A DNA stretch of 64,000 nucleotides from Cyanophora paradoxa (Eukaryota > Glaucocystophyceae > Cyanophorales > Cyanophoraceae): assembly GCA_004431415.1 (NCBI GenBank), contig QPMI01000602.1, forward strand, positions 62,001-126,000, in the 5' to 3' direction. Below are positions 16,168-25,400 of the stretch, piece by piece. Made by a program: the position numbers and the translations under genes. A model generated the notes under the pieces. The model saw only the letters and a list, made by a program, of their open reading frames with translations, was not told where the DNA came from and did no database searches. Numbering within the stretch: the first letter of the stretch is position 1; every line of letters starts with the position of its first letter.

Positions 16168-16485
16168 ATGGACAGTGCTGAATTCACGACTGCTTCCCGT
16201 CCACGAGGCAGGCCTCGCAAGAATATTGAGAAGCCCGCGCACATACGTACTGAGGTTACGCCAGAGATACTTGCAGAGAGACGCAAAAGACGTGCAGAGC
16301 TGCAGCGAAAGCGATACCATGAAAATCAAGATTACCGGCAGCGACAGATTGCTGTCTCCCGTCAATATAACCTTGCACACCCTGAACGAAAACTTGACAA
16401 CGACCGAAAATACCGAGAGCGAAGGCGCACTGAAATTAGGTCGCTAATTGCGGCGGGCATAGTTTCCAGCGACCTTACTGCCTAA
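16168..16485 (+). CDS. 105-aa basic protein with an AT-hook
   Basis: It starts at ATG 16168, 18 bp after a TATATAA box. PRGRPRKN at residues 12-19 is an AT-hook for the DNA minor groove, followed by a long Arg-rich helix (LAERRKRRAELQRKRYHEN). It is likely a viral DNA-binding or transcription-related protein. Its last 42 bp overlap the end of the convergent integrase gene. Confidence 0.6.
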   Translation: MDSAEFTTASRPRGRPRKNIEKPAHIRTEVTPEILAERRKRRAELQRKRYHENQDYRQRQIAVSRQYNLAHPERKLDNDRKYRERRRTEIRSLIAAGIVSSDLTA

Positions 16486-17373
16486 CCGCAGCGAAGGCTC
16501 CCCTGCAACCTCTAGTTTCTTGAGCTCACGAGCTTGCCGACTCTGTCCGCTATACTTTTTCGTTTCAATTAAACCCTCGCGCCGTAGCTGTTGCTCTTGC
16601 TTTGCTTTGGCCGCAGCTCGTTCTATTTTTGACTGATTTGGAAGCTGTCTTGGGGCTCGAATTTCTGAAGGCTTGATTCTACGGCTTAATATCTGTCCCT
16701 CTTTGGTTGCGACCCTTATTCGGTTCCTGTCCTGCCCCACGACTTTGTACGTCTCCTTGCTCGGTTTCGTAGCTCCCTTCGCAAAGATGCTGCTCTTAGG
16801 CTCCAGTATCTGCACCTCAGTCCCTGGCTTTGGTAGATTCAACGCGTCTCTCTCAATATCGTTCTGTCGTTGACGCACCTGGTGCAGCTGGGCAGCAATC
16901 TGCGGGTGATCTCGCATCCAGGCTGGTGAATACTCTCTGCCAAAAGAGCTGTGTTTTGTTTGATTGTATGCCTTGATCAAAGCAGGCAGCCGGGAGAGAA
17001 AATTCGGCGACCCTCGTTCCTCTGTGTCTGCCTGAATCAGGGCTCGCAATGTCCGTGCGAATCGATCGATGATCCCTAGCTTGTCGCCTTTCGATATGTG
17101 ATCATCCTTAGCGACGTCAGTGTGCATCGAAAATGAATTCTCTTCGGCCATTGCCCGCACAGCAGCCGTATTAAAGCCATTGTCGCCCGAAAAACCCCAG
17201 ATCCCCGGCAGCTGAGCGATGAATTTCGGAATCTGTTTAGCATCTTCAAGCTTTCTGACAACTGCAAATCGAGTTGCAATCTCAATCGCTGCAAATAGTC
17301 GAAAACGTCCAATGAAAAGTATGTCGACTTGATATGCCCCTGGTGGAGCAGTAATTTTAAATGAGGGCGCCAT
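16444..17373 (-). CDS. rve-family (retroviral-type) integrase
   Basis: The ATG at 17373 overlaps the stop of the polymerase gene in a TAATG. The 309-residue protein begins almost at the catalytic core: QVDILFIG gives Asp17, GFSGDNGFN gives Asp64, and KLGIIDRFARTLR gives Asp103 where most family members have Glu, with a spacing of 38. The RNase H-like fold is completed by QTKHSSFGREYSPAW. The C-terminal half is basic with an SH3-like stretch (YKVVGQDRNRIRVATKEG). No N-terminal zinc domain is present. PLV and polinton integrases join the element's ends to host DNA, so this enzyme explains the chromosomal location. Confidence 0.85.
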   Translation of the reverse strand: MAPSFKITAPPGAYQVDILFIGRFRLFAAIEIATRFAVVRKLEDAKQIPKFIAQLPGIWGFSGDNGFNTAAVRAMAEENSFSMHTDVAKDDHISKGDKLGIIDRFARTLRALIQADTEERGSPNFLSRLPALIKAYNQTKHSSFGREYSPAWMRDHPQIAAQLHQVRQRQNDIERDALNLPKPGTEVQILEPKSSIFAKGATKPSKETYKVVGQDRNRIRVATKEGQILSRRIKPSEIRAPRQLPNQSKIERAAAKAKQEQQLRREGLIETKKYSGQSRQARELKKLEVAGEPSLRLGSKVAGNYARRN

Positions 17374-18158
17374 TAGTTATTTGAAAGATTTTTAAAGTGA
17401 CCTATCGCCCTGGTGTTCACACCATCCTCGCACAGGAATCGCTTGGTATCAAGCGGGTGCAGGGCTTGCTTTGACGTCTGCTGTAGCCAGATCTGGTGTT
17501 GCTTCGATCTGAAGCCGAGAATCCCCTCTACGTTGCATGATTTGCCCCCAAAGATGCAGTCGTAGTATCGCTCTAGATCTCGTGTCAGCGAGCTGCTGAA
17601 CGTCTTGTTAACGCCCTTGCACTTGTGCACTTCTGATTCCTCTGTGCTCATATAGTACGATTTCGGTCGGTTCGCGATCCACTCAAGCATTTGCCTGCCG
17701 CCACACTCGTCCTTGAACAGCCCGGGAACCTTGCCCATCGATCGTAGTCGCTGCACTTCAGCTGCTGGCATCCCCTCGAAGAACGGGTGACTCGTAGGGT
17801 ATTCACTGACATCTAGCTCGCATTTGATTTTGCGAAGGTCCTCGTATAAATTTTCGGTCTCAATCTGAATTATGAGACTGTCTGTATCTGTTCCAAGTAG
17901 CTTAAGCCGCTGGCCCCAGAGCGGTTTGAGCACCTGGTAGTAAAACCGATACATGTGCAGCTTTGACAAATCAAGGATTGCGAACCCGCAGTAGATCGGT
18001 TTGTTGAGTGTGTATTCGCTCTTTCGCTTATTTACGTACACCAAGTTCTCGTCATAGACAGCGACCTGTCTCAAGCGATTTGGCTCTGTGTTGATTTTCG
18101 CTAGTCGTTCTCCTGATGTCACAAGCTCGGAATTACAGTGCTTGCGCACGTTCTCCAT
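17373..18158 (-). CDS. Protein-primed family B DNA polymerase, C-terminal fragment
   Basis: This is the third piece of the polymerase. The motif B region (NNAVFGKTMENVR) straddles its upstream edge at about 18,150-18,195. The fragment holds motif C, LLGTDTDSLI (near 17,885), with both metal-binding aspartates, then the thumb-like C-terminus (RPKSYYMSTEE, CKGVNK). The first part of motif B lies outside this ORF in the same frame, upstream of its ATG, which shows that the ORF is not an independent gene. It ends overlapping the integrase ATG. Confidence 0.85.
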   Translation of the reverse strand: MENVRKHCNSELVTSGERLAKINTEPNRLRQVAVYDENLVYVNKRKSEYTLNKPIYCGFAILDLSKLHMYRFYYQVLKPLWGQRLKLLGTDTDSLIIQIETENLYEDLRKIKCELDVSEYPTSHPFFEGMPAAEVQRLRSMGKVPGLFKDECGGRQMLEWIANRPKSYYMSTEESEVHKCKGVNKTFSSSLTRDLERYYDCIFGGKSCNVEGILGFRSKQHQIWLQQTSKQALHPLDTKRFLCEDGVNTRAIGHFKNLSNN

Positions 18159-18181
18159 CGTTTTCCCAAATACCGCATTAT

Positions 18182-18535
18182 TTAGTAGCTTGTAGAGATC
18201 TTTTTCATACGGAATTCCGCCTGCTTTCGCTTCAGAGTGTTCAAATCGATATAGCTCTCAAGCCATGCACTTTGCTCGAACGAAAGCACTCTGTGTATTT
18301 TAGAAACAACCATCCCCATCGACACATAAAACTGCAGCACTCGTGCATCCACTACGTAATTCTTCTTCGGCAGCAAGTTTGGAACTAGCTTTGGCGTTCT
18401 CTCGATTCCACTAAGCTTTTCGTTTTCAATCGATTCTTGTTGTTTTGCCGACAGGTGCTCTTTTGATACGCACATGCGCTCAGGAGCTAGCGGGTAATCG
18501 CTGAAATAATCATGCAGCTCTTCAGGACAATGCAT
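18182..18535 (-). CDS. Protein-primed family B DNA polymerase, middle fragment
   Basis: This is the second piece, in a different frame. Before its ATG the frame already reads polymerase-like sequence (DFKWEDVSGI...), which continues from the LPTG of the first fragment. The piece runs through YPLAPERM and VVDARVLQFYVSMGM to the region before motif B. It breaks off near 18,200-18,220, where the next frame takes over with EKDLYKLLNNAVFGK. Confidence 0.8.
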   Translation of the reverse strand: MHCPEELHDYFSDYPLAPERMCVSKEHLSAKQQESIENEKLSGIERTPKLVPNLLPKKNYVVDARVLQFYVSMGMVVSKIHRVLSFEQSAWLESYIDLNTLKRKQAEFRMKKISTSY

Positions 18536-21420
18536 GTCAACCTCCAGAGAAAAACCCCTTGAACCATGAACATCAAGGTCTGTGATATACAGTTTAGGAT
18601 CAGTAATACCACTGACGTCCTCCCATTTGAAGTCCCTGTCGGTAGTTTTTGTTTCATAGAAAGCCCATAAAGGTTGTTTGCATCGAGGTACAGTAACCAG
18701 CCCTGCTTTTTTCTGTGACCCACGATGTACTTATCAATCCAGGCATTATTAGCTCGAGCATATCTTTTTGATATCATAGAGATTCCTCCACGGATCCCTT
18801 TTTCAATAAAGCGGTGCATATCCTCCTGCCCTTCGTGGAACAGCTCCAGTTGCTGGCCGGTGTGTTTCAAAGCTGCTTGCCATGAGAACCCAGGAATGCT
18901 CATAAAGTAGCTGGGGTCCAGCTTGTACGTCTCCATACACGTGTCCCGGTAGTTTTCAAAGACGTCTGCTAGTAAAGCTATGTCTGTCTTCATGTACTCC
19001 ATTGTATAATCAGCCATTGTCCTGCAACCAAGCTCACGCCAGACCGACTGAGCGTGGGCATAATCATCCCGAGAGCACTTCGACTGCTTTAGCTCGTTGT
19101 AAAATTGGCGGCGCCCTGGTAGTGATGTCTCTGCAAGACGATCCCAGCCAGTAATGTACTTGTATGGATAGACACCCTTGCGCGTCATTAGTTTGAACCG
19201 TGTCTCATCCTCATGCAGTGCACGCGTGATTTTCTTTTTCTCATCAGGTACTGCAGCCGCAAGGCTATCGAGACTGCCCTGCAGGTGCTGAGCAGAGTCA
19301 CGGAAAACGTAAATGCCGTATGTGAACTGTGAAATGCGCTCGCTGTTCTGAAACACCTGGTCAAACTTCGTTGACAGTAACTCACGAGGACGTAGTTTGC
19401 GCTCAAGCCGCTTCCTTGCATTTTTCGCATGATCTGCGCTCAGCTCACGCCCTGCGTATTTGGCTTGAAACTGGCGCTCAACCTCGGCTCTGAATGCATT
19501 TTCTGCGACTTTCCGCCGGTTATAGCCTGCTGCCAGAGCCCTCACTAATAGATGAAAGTCAAATCCTCGGCCATTGTGAAAGAAGATTGGCACGGCGGCA
19601 GCTTTTGCTCGTCGCCTGTTGCAGGCCCTGCATGCCGCTCCAAGGTACTGCCCAGAATCATGGCAATGATCACGATGTTTATCTTTGCCTCCTTTGAACT
19701 CGCTTCCACACATATAGCACGTTTCTGCTGCCTGAAAGGAGCGCTCTTGCGCCTGCGTAATCTGCATCGGCGCTTCCTCCTCCAAAATTCCCTTAAACTG
19801 CGGCTCCTTTTCATCGAGCCAAGCAATAAATGCCTCTGCAGACTCCTCAGTTGGGCTGCCCATATGCGAGAACCAAAAATGCTCCTGTCGCCTCGGCTCT
19901 GAATTTTCAACGCTGTCTGCAGTTGCATTCGTCCCTTGATTTTGTCCCTTGTTTACTACGACTAAGCAGCCGATCGAAGCTATCGCGTGGACTCCTAGCT
20001 GCTTCGTCTTTGCTGGACTCTCGGTCTGCAAAACAGGTAGAGTCATTGTTTCCGAGTCAGCATATCCAACAAGCCTTTGCCGAATCGTCTTCTCGAAGCT
20101 GTTGAATTTTATAAAGTGCTCGCCCTTTTTCGGAAGCACGTCCCTGGCGTGCTCATCTCGATCAAGGCACCGGTCGTATTTAAGATGATTCTGAAAGGCC
20201 TCGTCTGAGCCAAAGCCGCACTGGCAGGCCAAGCAATAGTGCTTCGCATTCGACCCATGCTTTCCAAACAGTCGCGATATGTTCTTTATCCACAAATAAT
20301 GTCCCACATCATTCCCATCGCCTGCTGGCACGTACAGTATCGGTATAGCATCCGTTGCTGCGCTAATGTGGATCGGAACGATGTCTTGCTTGTCTAGCGC
20401 AGTCGTGTAGACGCAGAGCTTAACATTATTCGCACACTCAAATTTGCTGAACATTTTCGAATCGAGTGGCGTCGGATACGTGAGCATTGTACAATCTAGC
20501 GATGTCTCATGCTGCCGATAGCTTCCTGCATGCCTCGAATCCACCCCTGGGGCCAGCGGATTGCGCGCTGCGAGGACAGCATATTTAAAGCACTCGTTGT
20601 TTGGTGCATTGATATTGATCAAGGCCTGCTTGAGTGCAAGCCAGCTCGGAAGTACAAACCCGCGTCCGCGGCCGCCCATACGTCTGAAGTATCTAATCAC
20701 GGTAAAGCGTAGCTTAATCCACGTCTCGAAGGCGGAAGAATCACGGCTCTTTTCCTGCGCAATAGTATCTAGCTCTTCCAGCTGTGAGCGGATCGTCTCA
20801 ACAACGTCTGAGCCTGGGAGTATGCGGTAAAATTTCCTGTGCTCAATCACTACTGCAAGCGCTGAGTCTTCGTTAGGCTTGCGATAGAGTCCGACTCCTG
20901 AGACCTGCAAAGCTATGCCCATTCGATCCTGACTTGCTAATTCTTGCTGCACGCTCGCAAACGCCACTGCGCCTGCTCTGAACCTCGCATTATTTTCGAG
21001 CTGCGCCTGCATCGACGTGACTCGGCCTGTTCCACGTGAGGGCCGGTACTCCCAGTCAGCGTATGTCCCGTTCAGCGCTGTACGTGTCGTCACTGTGCCG
21101 TCCTCCTCTGCAATTTCAGTTTCGCTGAACTCGCTCACGCTCAGATCGGGCAGCTCTGAAAATCCTGCTACAATTCCCTCAGCAATAGCAAGCTCAAGCC
21201 GTGCAGCTGCAACTAGTCTCGGCGGCCTCGGTACTGTTGATAGCTCGTACAGAAGTGATGCGTATTTTTGTAGTGTCGGAAGTCGCGTGCGTGACCCACT
21301 CGCACTGATGCGCTGCAGTTTGTTTCTAAATTGTCCATGAATAAACCTGCGATTGTACAAAACCGAGGCTTGGCCTGCTATCTGCTCTTTGAGCCGCGCA
21401 ATCTCAAACCGTCGCTCCAT
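18487..21420 (-). CDS. Protein-primed family B DNA polymerase (pPolB), N-terminal and exonuclease part
   Basis: It starts at ATG 21420; a TTATAAAG box lies about 80 bp upstream. The 977-residue frame has a Cys/His cluster near residue 395 (CLACQCGF...H), Exo I YADSE near 453, a zinc/HNH-like C-x2-C...HCH...C-x2-C cluster near 570-600, Exo II HNGRGFDFHLL near 615, and polymerase motif A LDANNLYGLSM near 910. This layout fits PF03175 (DNA_pol_B_2), the replicative polymerase of polintons and PLVs. After LPTG the frame fails near 18,634, where one base seems lost from a Gly codon. Two frameshifts split the gene into three ORFs (21420-18487, 18535-18182, 18158-17373), so this copy should be inactive unless the assembly is wrong. 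Confidence 0.88.
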   Translation of the reverse strand: MERRFEIARLKEQIAGQASVLYNRRFIHGQFRNKLQRISASGSRTRLPTLQKYASLLYELSTVPRPPRLVAAARLELAIAEGIVAGFSELPDLSVSEFSETEIAEEDGTVTTRTALNGTYADWEYRPSRGTGRVTSMQAQLENNARFRAGAVAFASVQQELASQDRMGIALQVSGVGLYRKPNEDSALAVVIEHRKFYRILPGSDVVETIRSQLEELDTIAQEKSRDSSAFETWIKLRFTVIRYFRRMGGRGRGFVLPSWLALKQALININAPNNECFKYAVLAARNPLAPGVDSRHAGSYRQHETSLDCTMLTYPTPLDSKMFSKFECANNVKLCVYTTALDKQDIVPIHISAATDAIPILYVPAGDGNDVGHYLWIKNISRLFGKHGSNAKHYCLACQCGFGSDEAFQNHLKYDRCLDRDEHARDVLPKKGEHFIKFNSFEKTIRQRLVGYADSETMTLPVLQTESPAKTKQLGVHAIASIGCLVVVNKGQNQGTNATADSVENSEPRRQEHFWFSHMGSPTEESAEAFIAWLDEKEPQFKGILEEEAPMQITQAQERSFQAAETCYMCGSEFKGGKDKHRDHCHDSGQYLGAACRACNRRRAKAAAVPIFFHNGRGFDFHLLVRALAAGYNRRKVAENAFRAEVERQFQAKYAGRELSADHAKNARKRLERKLRPRELLSTKFDQVFQNSERISQFTYGIYVFRDSAQHLQGSLDSLAAAVPDEKKKITRALHEDETRFKLMTRKGVYPYKYITGWDRLAETSLPGRRQFYNELKQSKCSRDDYAHAQSVWRELGCRTMADYTMEYMKTDIALLADVFENYRDTCMETYKLDPSYFMSIPGFSWQAALKHTGQQLELFHEGQEDMHRFIEKGIRGGISMISKRYARANNAWIDKYIVGHRKKQGWLLYLDANNLYGLSMKQKLPTGTSNGRTSVVLLILNCISQTLMFMVQGVFLWRLTCIVLKSCMIISAITR

Positions 21421-21537
21421 TTAACAATAGCGCTCCAAAAGATTTTCAGAGAAAGCGCGCAACCAACCGCTCGTCCCTATAGGGCGGTGCGATTCCTTTA
21501 TAACATGTCACTGGTGCTGCTCAGCGACGGCTTGTCT

Positions 21538-21570
21538 CCGGCTTGGATCCGGCTTGGATCCGGCTTGGCT
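21538..21570. repeat. 11-bp tandem repeat, 3 copies (CCGGCTTGGAT)
   Basis: CCGGCTTGGAT occurs at 21538-21548 and 21549-21559, with CCGGCTTGGCT at 21560-21570. It is part of a cluster of unrelated tandem repeats upstream of the polymerase gene. Confidence 0.9.
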
Positions 21571-21628
21571 TTTCTTCAGTATCCGGCTTAATGGTGTAAG
21601 CAAGGCGGCCGCTCGTTCTTGGGCTAGC

Positions 21629-21682
21629 TATCAGCGCACTATCAGCGCACTATCAGCGCACTATCAGTGCACTATCAGCACC
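21629..21682. repeat. 11-bp tandem repeat, nearly 5 copies (TATCAGCGCAC)
   Basis: There are three exact copies from 21629 to 21661, a one-base variant (TATCAGTGCAC) at 21662-21672 and a partial copy to 21682. The unit length equals that of the repeat at 21538, although the sequences are unrelated. Confidence 0.9.
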
Positions 21683-21778
21683 AATCTTTTGTGTGTCACG
21701 TATCTCACCGTTTTCTCGCCACGTCACAGCGTCACGTCACGGCGTCCGCAAAGTTTTCTTAGGAACTTGACCCTCCGA

Positions 21779-21806
21779 ATTAAAACAATTAAAACAATTA
21801 AAACAA
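21779..21806. repeat. 9-bp AT-rich tandem repeat (ATTAAAACA), 3 copies
   Basis: Three consecutive ATTAAAACA units precede AAAG. They are short and AT-rich in contrast to the flanks. Confidence 0.8.
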
Positions 21807-21913
21807 AAGAAAGGTAAAGTCATCGACACATCTCCAGAGGCCGCAGCAGACCGCTAAAAGGGGCTCGAAGAGCAGGAAGCCTTCTGGCTGACGCTCCCGT
21901 CCTTACGTGCGGC

Positions 21914-22082
21914 TATAGCTTAACGCATTTTCCTCGTTTAGCTTCTCTGTAAACATCAATTACATCTAGCTAGAGCTTAACACGTTTCCTCGTTTAGCTT
22001 CTCTGTACTCATTAATATCGCGTAGCTATAGCTTAACGCATTTTCCTCGTTTAGCTCAATGCACACATTAATATCGTCTAGC
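21914..22082. repeat. 56-57-bp tandem repeat, 3 copies, at the viral/host boundary
   Basis: The units at 21914-21970, 21971-22026 and 22027-22082 share TAGCTTAACGCATTTTCCTCGTTTAGC-type sequence and end in CTAGC or GTAGC. Immediately to the right the DNA turns GC-rich, so the array probably lies at or inside the terminal region of the viral element. Confidence 0.85.
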
Positions 22083-22436
22083 CTATTCTGCTTCGTTGCT
22101 ATGCAGACCGCGCTCAAGGGGGGCCGCGCTCCTCTTCGTCTCTTCTAGTTGATAGCACTGTCTTGAATAGACATGAGCTATTGCTAGGCTTTGACCTAGG
22201 GAAAAGGCCGGCAGACGTTGCTTGGGGATGATGGTAGACGTGGGGGCATAGCAGGGTTGAAACGAGAGTGGGGTGGACGTTATGACTGGTGCAGCGAGAG
22301 AGGGGGTGAGGGGATCGGGTTGGTGGAGAGGGGTGGGCCACCGTGGTCGTCGTTCTCTCATTTTTTGGCACGCCGAGGCGCGCCCTCCCTCCCCGCCGCG
22401 GCGCGCGCTGCCCGCAAGGGTGACTGGGGGCGGCAG
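22083..22436. other. Boundary stretch without a recognisable gene
   Basis: This is a transition from the viral repeats to GC-rich host DNA. I see no clear coding exon, terminal inverted repeat or target duplication. It should contain the virus/host junction and either the disrupted upstream intron or the 5' region of the Tmc-like gene. Confidence 0.3.
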
Positions 22437-25400
22437 GTTGCGACGCGGTTCCTGCTGGAGGACGCCTCCCCGCCGGCCCTCCAGGTCCCCGCCCCCCGCA
22501 CCCCGCGCCCCGCGCCACGCGCCCCGCCCCCGGCCCCCTCGAGCCGGCCGGCAGGTGGCGGAGATCGTCTTCCGGCGCGCCCTCGAGCTCTTCCCCTACT
22601 CGGCGGCGGCGCGCGTCTCCTACGCCGCCTTCAAGCTCAAGTACGACGAGAGCCCGCAGGCCGGTCCGCCCCCGCCCCGGCCCCGGCCCCGCCCCCGCCC
22701 CTGCGCCCGCCGGGGCCGAGGCGCGGGCAGGGTACGCGCTGTTCGCGGAGGCGGGGCGCTGGGCCGGCCCCCGACGTCGAGTTCCGGTCCTTCTGCGCCG
22801 AGCAGCAGCGCATCCAGGCCCGGCCCCGCACCCGCACCGCCCCCGCTGCGCCCCGCCCACGCGGCGCCGCAGTCGATGCAGGCGACGGGGGTGGGCGCCG
22901 GGGGCCGGCGGCGGGGCGAGGAGGGCGACGAGCTCATCTCCCTCCTCGAGTTCCAGGCGCGGCCCCCTGCGCGTCGCCCGCGGCCGGGGCCGGCGTGTGA
23001 GGCGGGGGCAGCGGGACATGGAGGGGGCGCGCAAGTACCACCGCGGCGCCGTCAAGGCCTTCCGCCGGCCGGCCCCGGGCCCCGCCCCTCGCCCCGGGCG
23101 CCGCGCTGAGCGGGGCCGCGCGCGCGCGCAGCTTCTGGTCCCTCATCCTCTCCGAGGAGGCGCGCCCGGCCCCGCCCCGCTCCGGGCGGGGCGGGCGTGA
23201 GGGCGGGCCCGGGGCGGCAGGTGACGCTGGGGCGGCTCGAGGAGGCCGTCTCCCGCATCGACACCAACGAGCGCCGCGCCACCGCTCACTACCGGCCCGC
23301 CCCGCCCCACCCCGCCCCACCCCGCCCCGGCCCCGCGGCCTGAGCCTCACGACCCCTCGCAGGGCCCTGGTGGCCAAGCACCCGAACAACCCCGCATCCT
23401 CCGCTCCTACGGTCCGCACCCCCGCCCCGCGTCTGCCCGCGCGCCCGGGGCAGGGGCCGGGGTGCGGAGCTCCGCTGAGCTCGGCCGTGGCCGCGTTGCT
23501 GGCCGGGGTCCTCTAGCCCCAGGAGCAGCCCGCGGAGGGCGGCGGGCGGCAGCTGACGGGGCGCGCAGCCAAGTTCCACGAGGAGGTCCTCAACGACCCC
23601 GCCTCGGCCCGCCCCGCCCGCCCCCCGCCCCCCGCCCCGCCCCTGACGGCCCCTGACGGCCCTGCGCGCAGGCGGAGGACCTCTACGACGCGGCCGACGA
23701 GTTCGAGGAGAGCGCCGCCACGCAGTGCGCCCCGCCCCGCCCCGCCCGCCCCGCACCCGGCAGCGCCCCGGGCGGGGCCGTGAGCGGAGCGGCGGGTGCA
23801 GGTTCCGGAAGGACGCGAGCCGGGCTGAGCTCGACGACGACGAGGAGGAGGGGCCGCCCTCGGCGCGCCCCCGGGGCCCCCGCTCTCCGCCTCTCCCCGG
23901 CCCGCCCCCGCCCGCGCCCCCGCCGCCCTCGCGCCGGCCGCTGAGGCGGCGCAGGTGGAGGAGGAGGCGGGGAGGGGCCGGGCGACGGGGCGAGCAGCGC
24001 GGGGGCGGCCGGCGAGCAGGCGGCCCCCGACCGCACCGGCGCGCCTTCGGCCCCGCCCCGCCCCGCCCCGCCGCGCCCAGCTGACCTCGTGCGCAGCGCC
24101 GGCGGGGCTGGAGGCGGAAGGCCCGCTAGCGCTCGTGGCGGGGGCGAGCGTGCGCTCCGGCAGCAACACGGCCCGCTCGGGGGCCCCGCCGGGGCGGGCG
24201 CAGCGGGACGGGCGGGGCAAGCCCCGTCCTCGGCTCCACCTCCCCGCCCGACGCGTGCGCCGCCCCGCACCCGCCAGCGCCGCCTGCTCCCCGAGCCGTG
24301 CGGGCCGACGGGCGGGCGCAGGTGAACATCGGGGGCGTCGAGACGCGCTCCGTGGGCCCCGCGGGCGAGCTCCTCGGGTCGCCCGCGGCGGGGGCGGCTT
24401 CGGGCGCATGTCCCCCGCCTTCGTCACGCAGCTCCAGCGCGGGCGCCCGGCGGCGGCACGCCGGAGGGCCCCGCCCCTGGAGCTCGCCCCGCCGTCGCCA
24501 TCATCGGCATCGACCCGCCCTCGCCGCCCGAGCCCGAGCGGCAGGCGCGCGGCGAGGGGAGGCGGGGCGGCCCTCGGCGGGGGCGCTGACGGACGTGAGC
24601 GAGGTGATGCCCTTCCAGACGCTCCCCGCGGCGCCGGCCCCCGAGGCGCCCGCCGTGCCGGGCCGGCGCGCCTCGGCCGCCATCTCCGCCTGGCTCGCCG
24701 ACGCCGAGGCGAGCCGCGCGCTCCCGCCGCCGCCCGCCGCGCCTCCGCCGCCGTTGAGGCCGACGCTGTGCCCGCCTTTCCTTCCTCCTTCGCCTCCGCC
24801 CCTCGCTGCGGGCGCCTGAGCGCGGGCAGGTGCGGCGGCTCTCGGCGGTCTTTGCGGGGCCCGGGCGGGGAGGGGAGCGGGGCGGAGGGGCGGCGGTCGG
24901 TGGAGAGCGCGGGGCGGCCTCCTCGGCGGGCGCCACGGGCCTCACGGGCGGCTTCGCCCTCTCCGTCGCCCCCTCCGTCTCCCCGTCCCTCGCCGGCCTC
25001 GCCCACCCCGCCGCCCCCGCCGCCGCCAGTCCGTCCGCGGCGCCCGCGCCAGCATCCGCGTGCGCCCCGCCGGCGGCCCCCGGGGCGGCCGCGGGCCGCT
25101 CAGCCGGCGGGCGCAGGCGCTGGAGACGACGCTGATGGTGGCCCCGACCTCACCGTCCGCGACGTCGATGGCCAGGCGCCCCGCCCGCCCCGCCCTCCCC
25201 CACCCCGGCCCCGCCCCTGACTGCACCCGGCCCGCGCGCCCCAGTTCCCCGAGGTGTTCGGCCTGCCCCTCGCGCGGGTGCGCCCCGGCCCGAGGCCTCC
25301 CCCGCGGGGCGCGGGTGACGGGCGGCAGGGGCGGGGATGCGCCTCGGGGACCTCATCGCCGACCTCCGACCCGCCCCGCGAGCGCCAAGGCCGCCCCCGC

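Noticed and set aside
16009-16380. 123-codon minus-strand frame
   Set aside because: It overlaps the ExoX-tail-like gene and the AT-hook gene, both of which have TATA boxes and sensible protein sequence.
23513-25006. 497-codon minus-strand frame inside the Tmc-like gene
   Set aside because: High GC makes long stop-free frames common. This one is low-complexity Arg/Ala/Pro sequence, while the plus strand shows TPR motifs.
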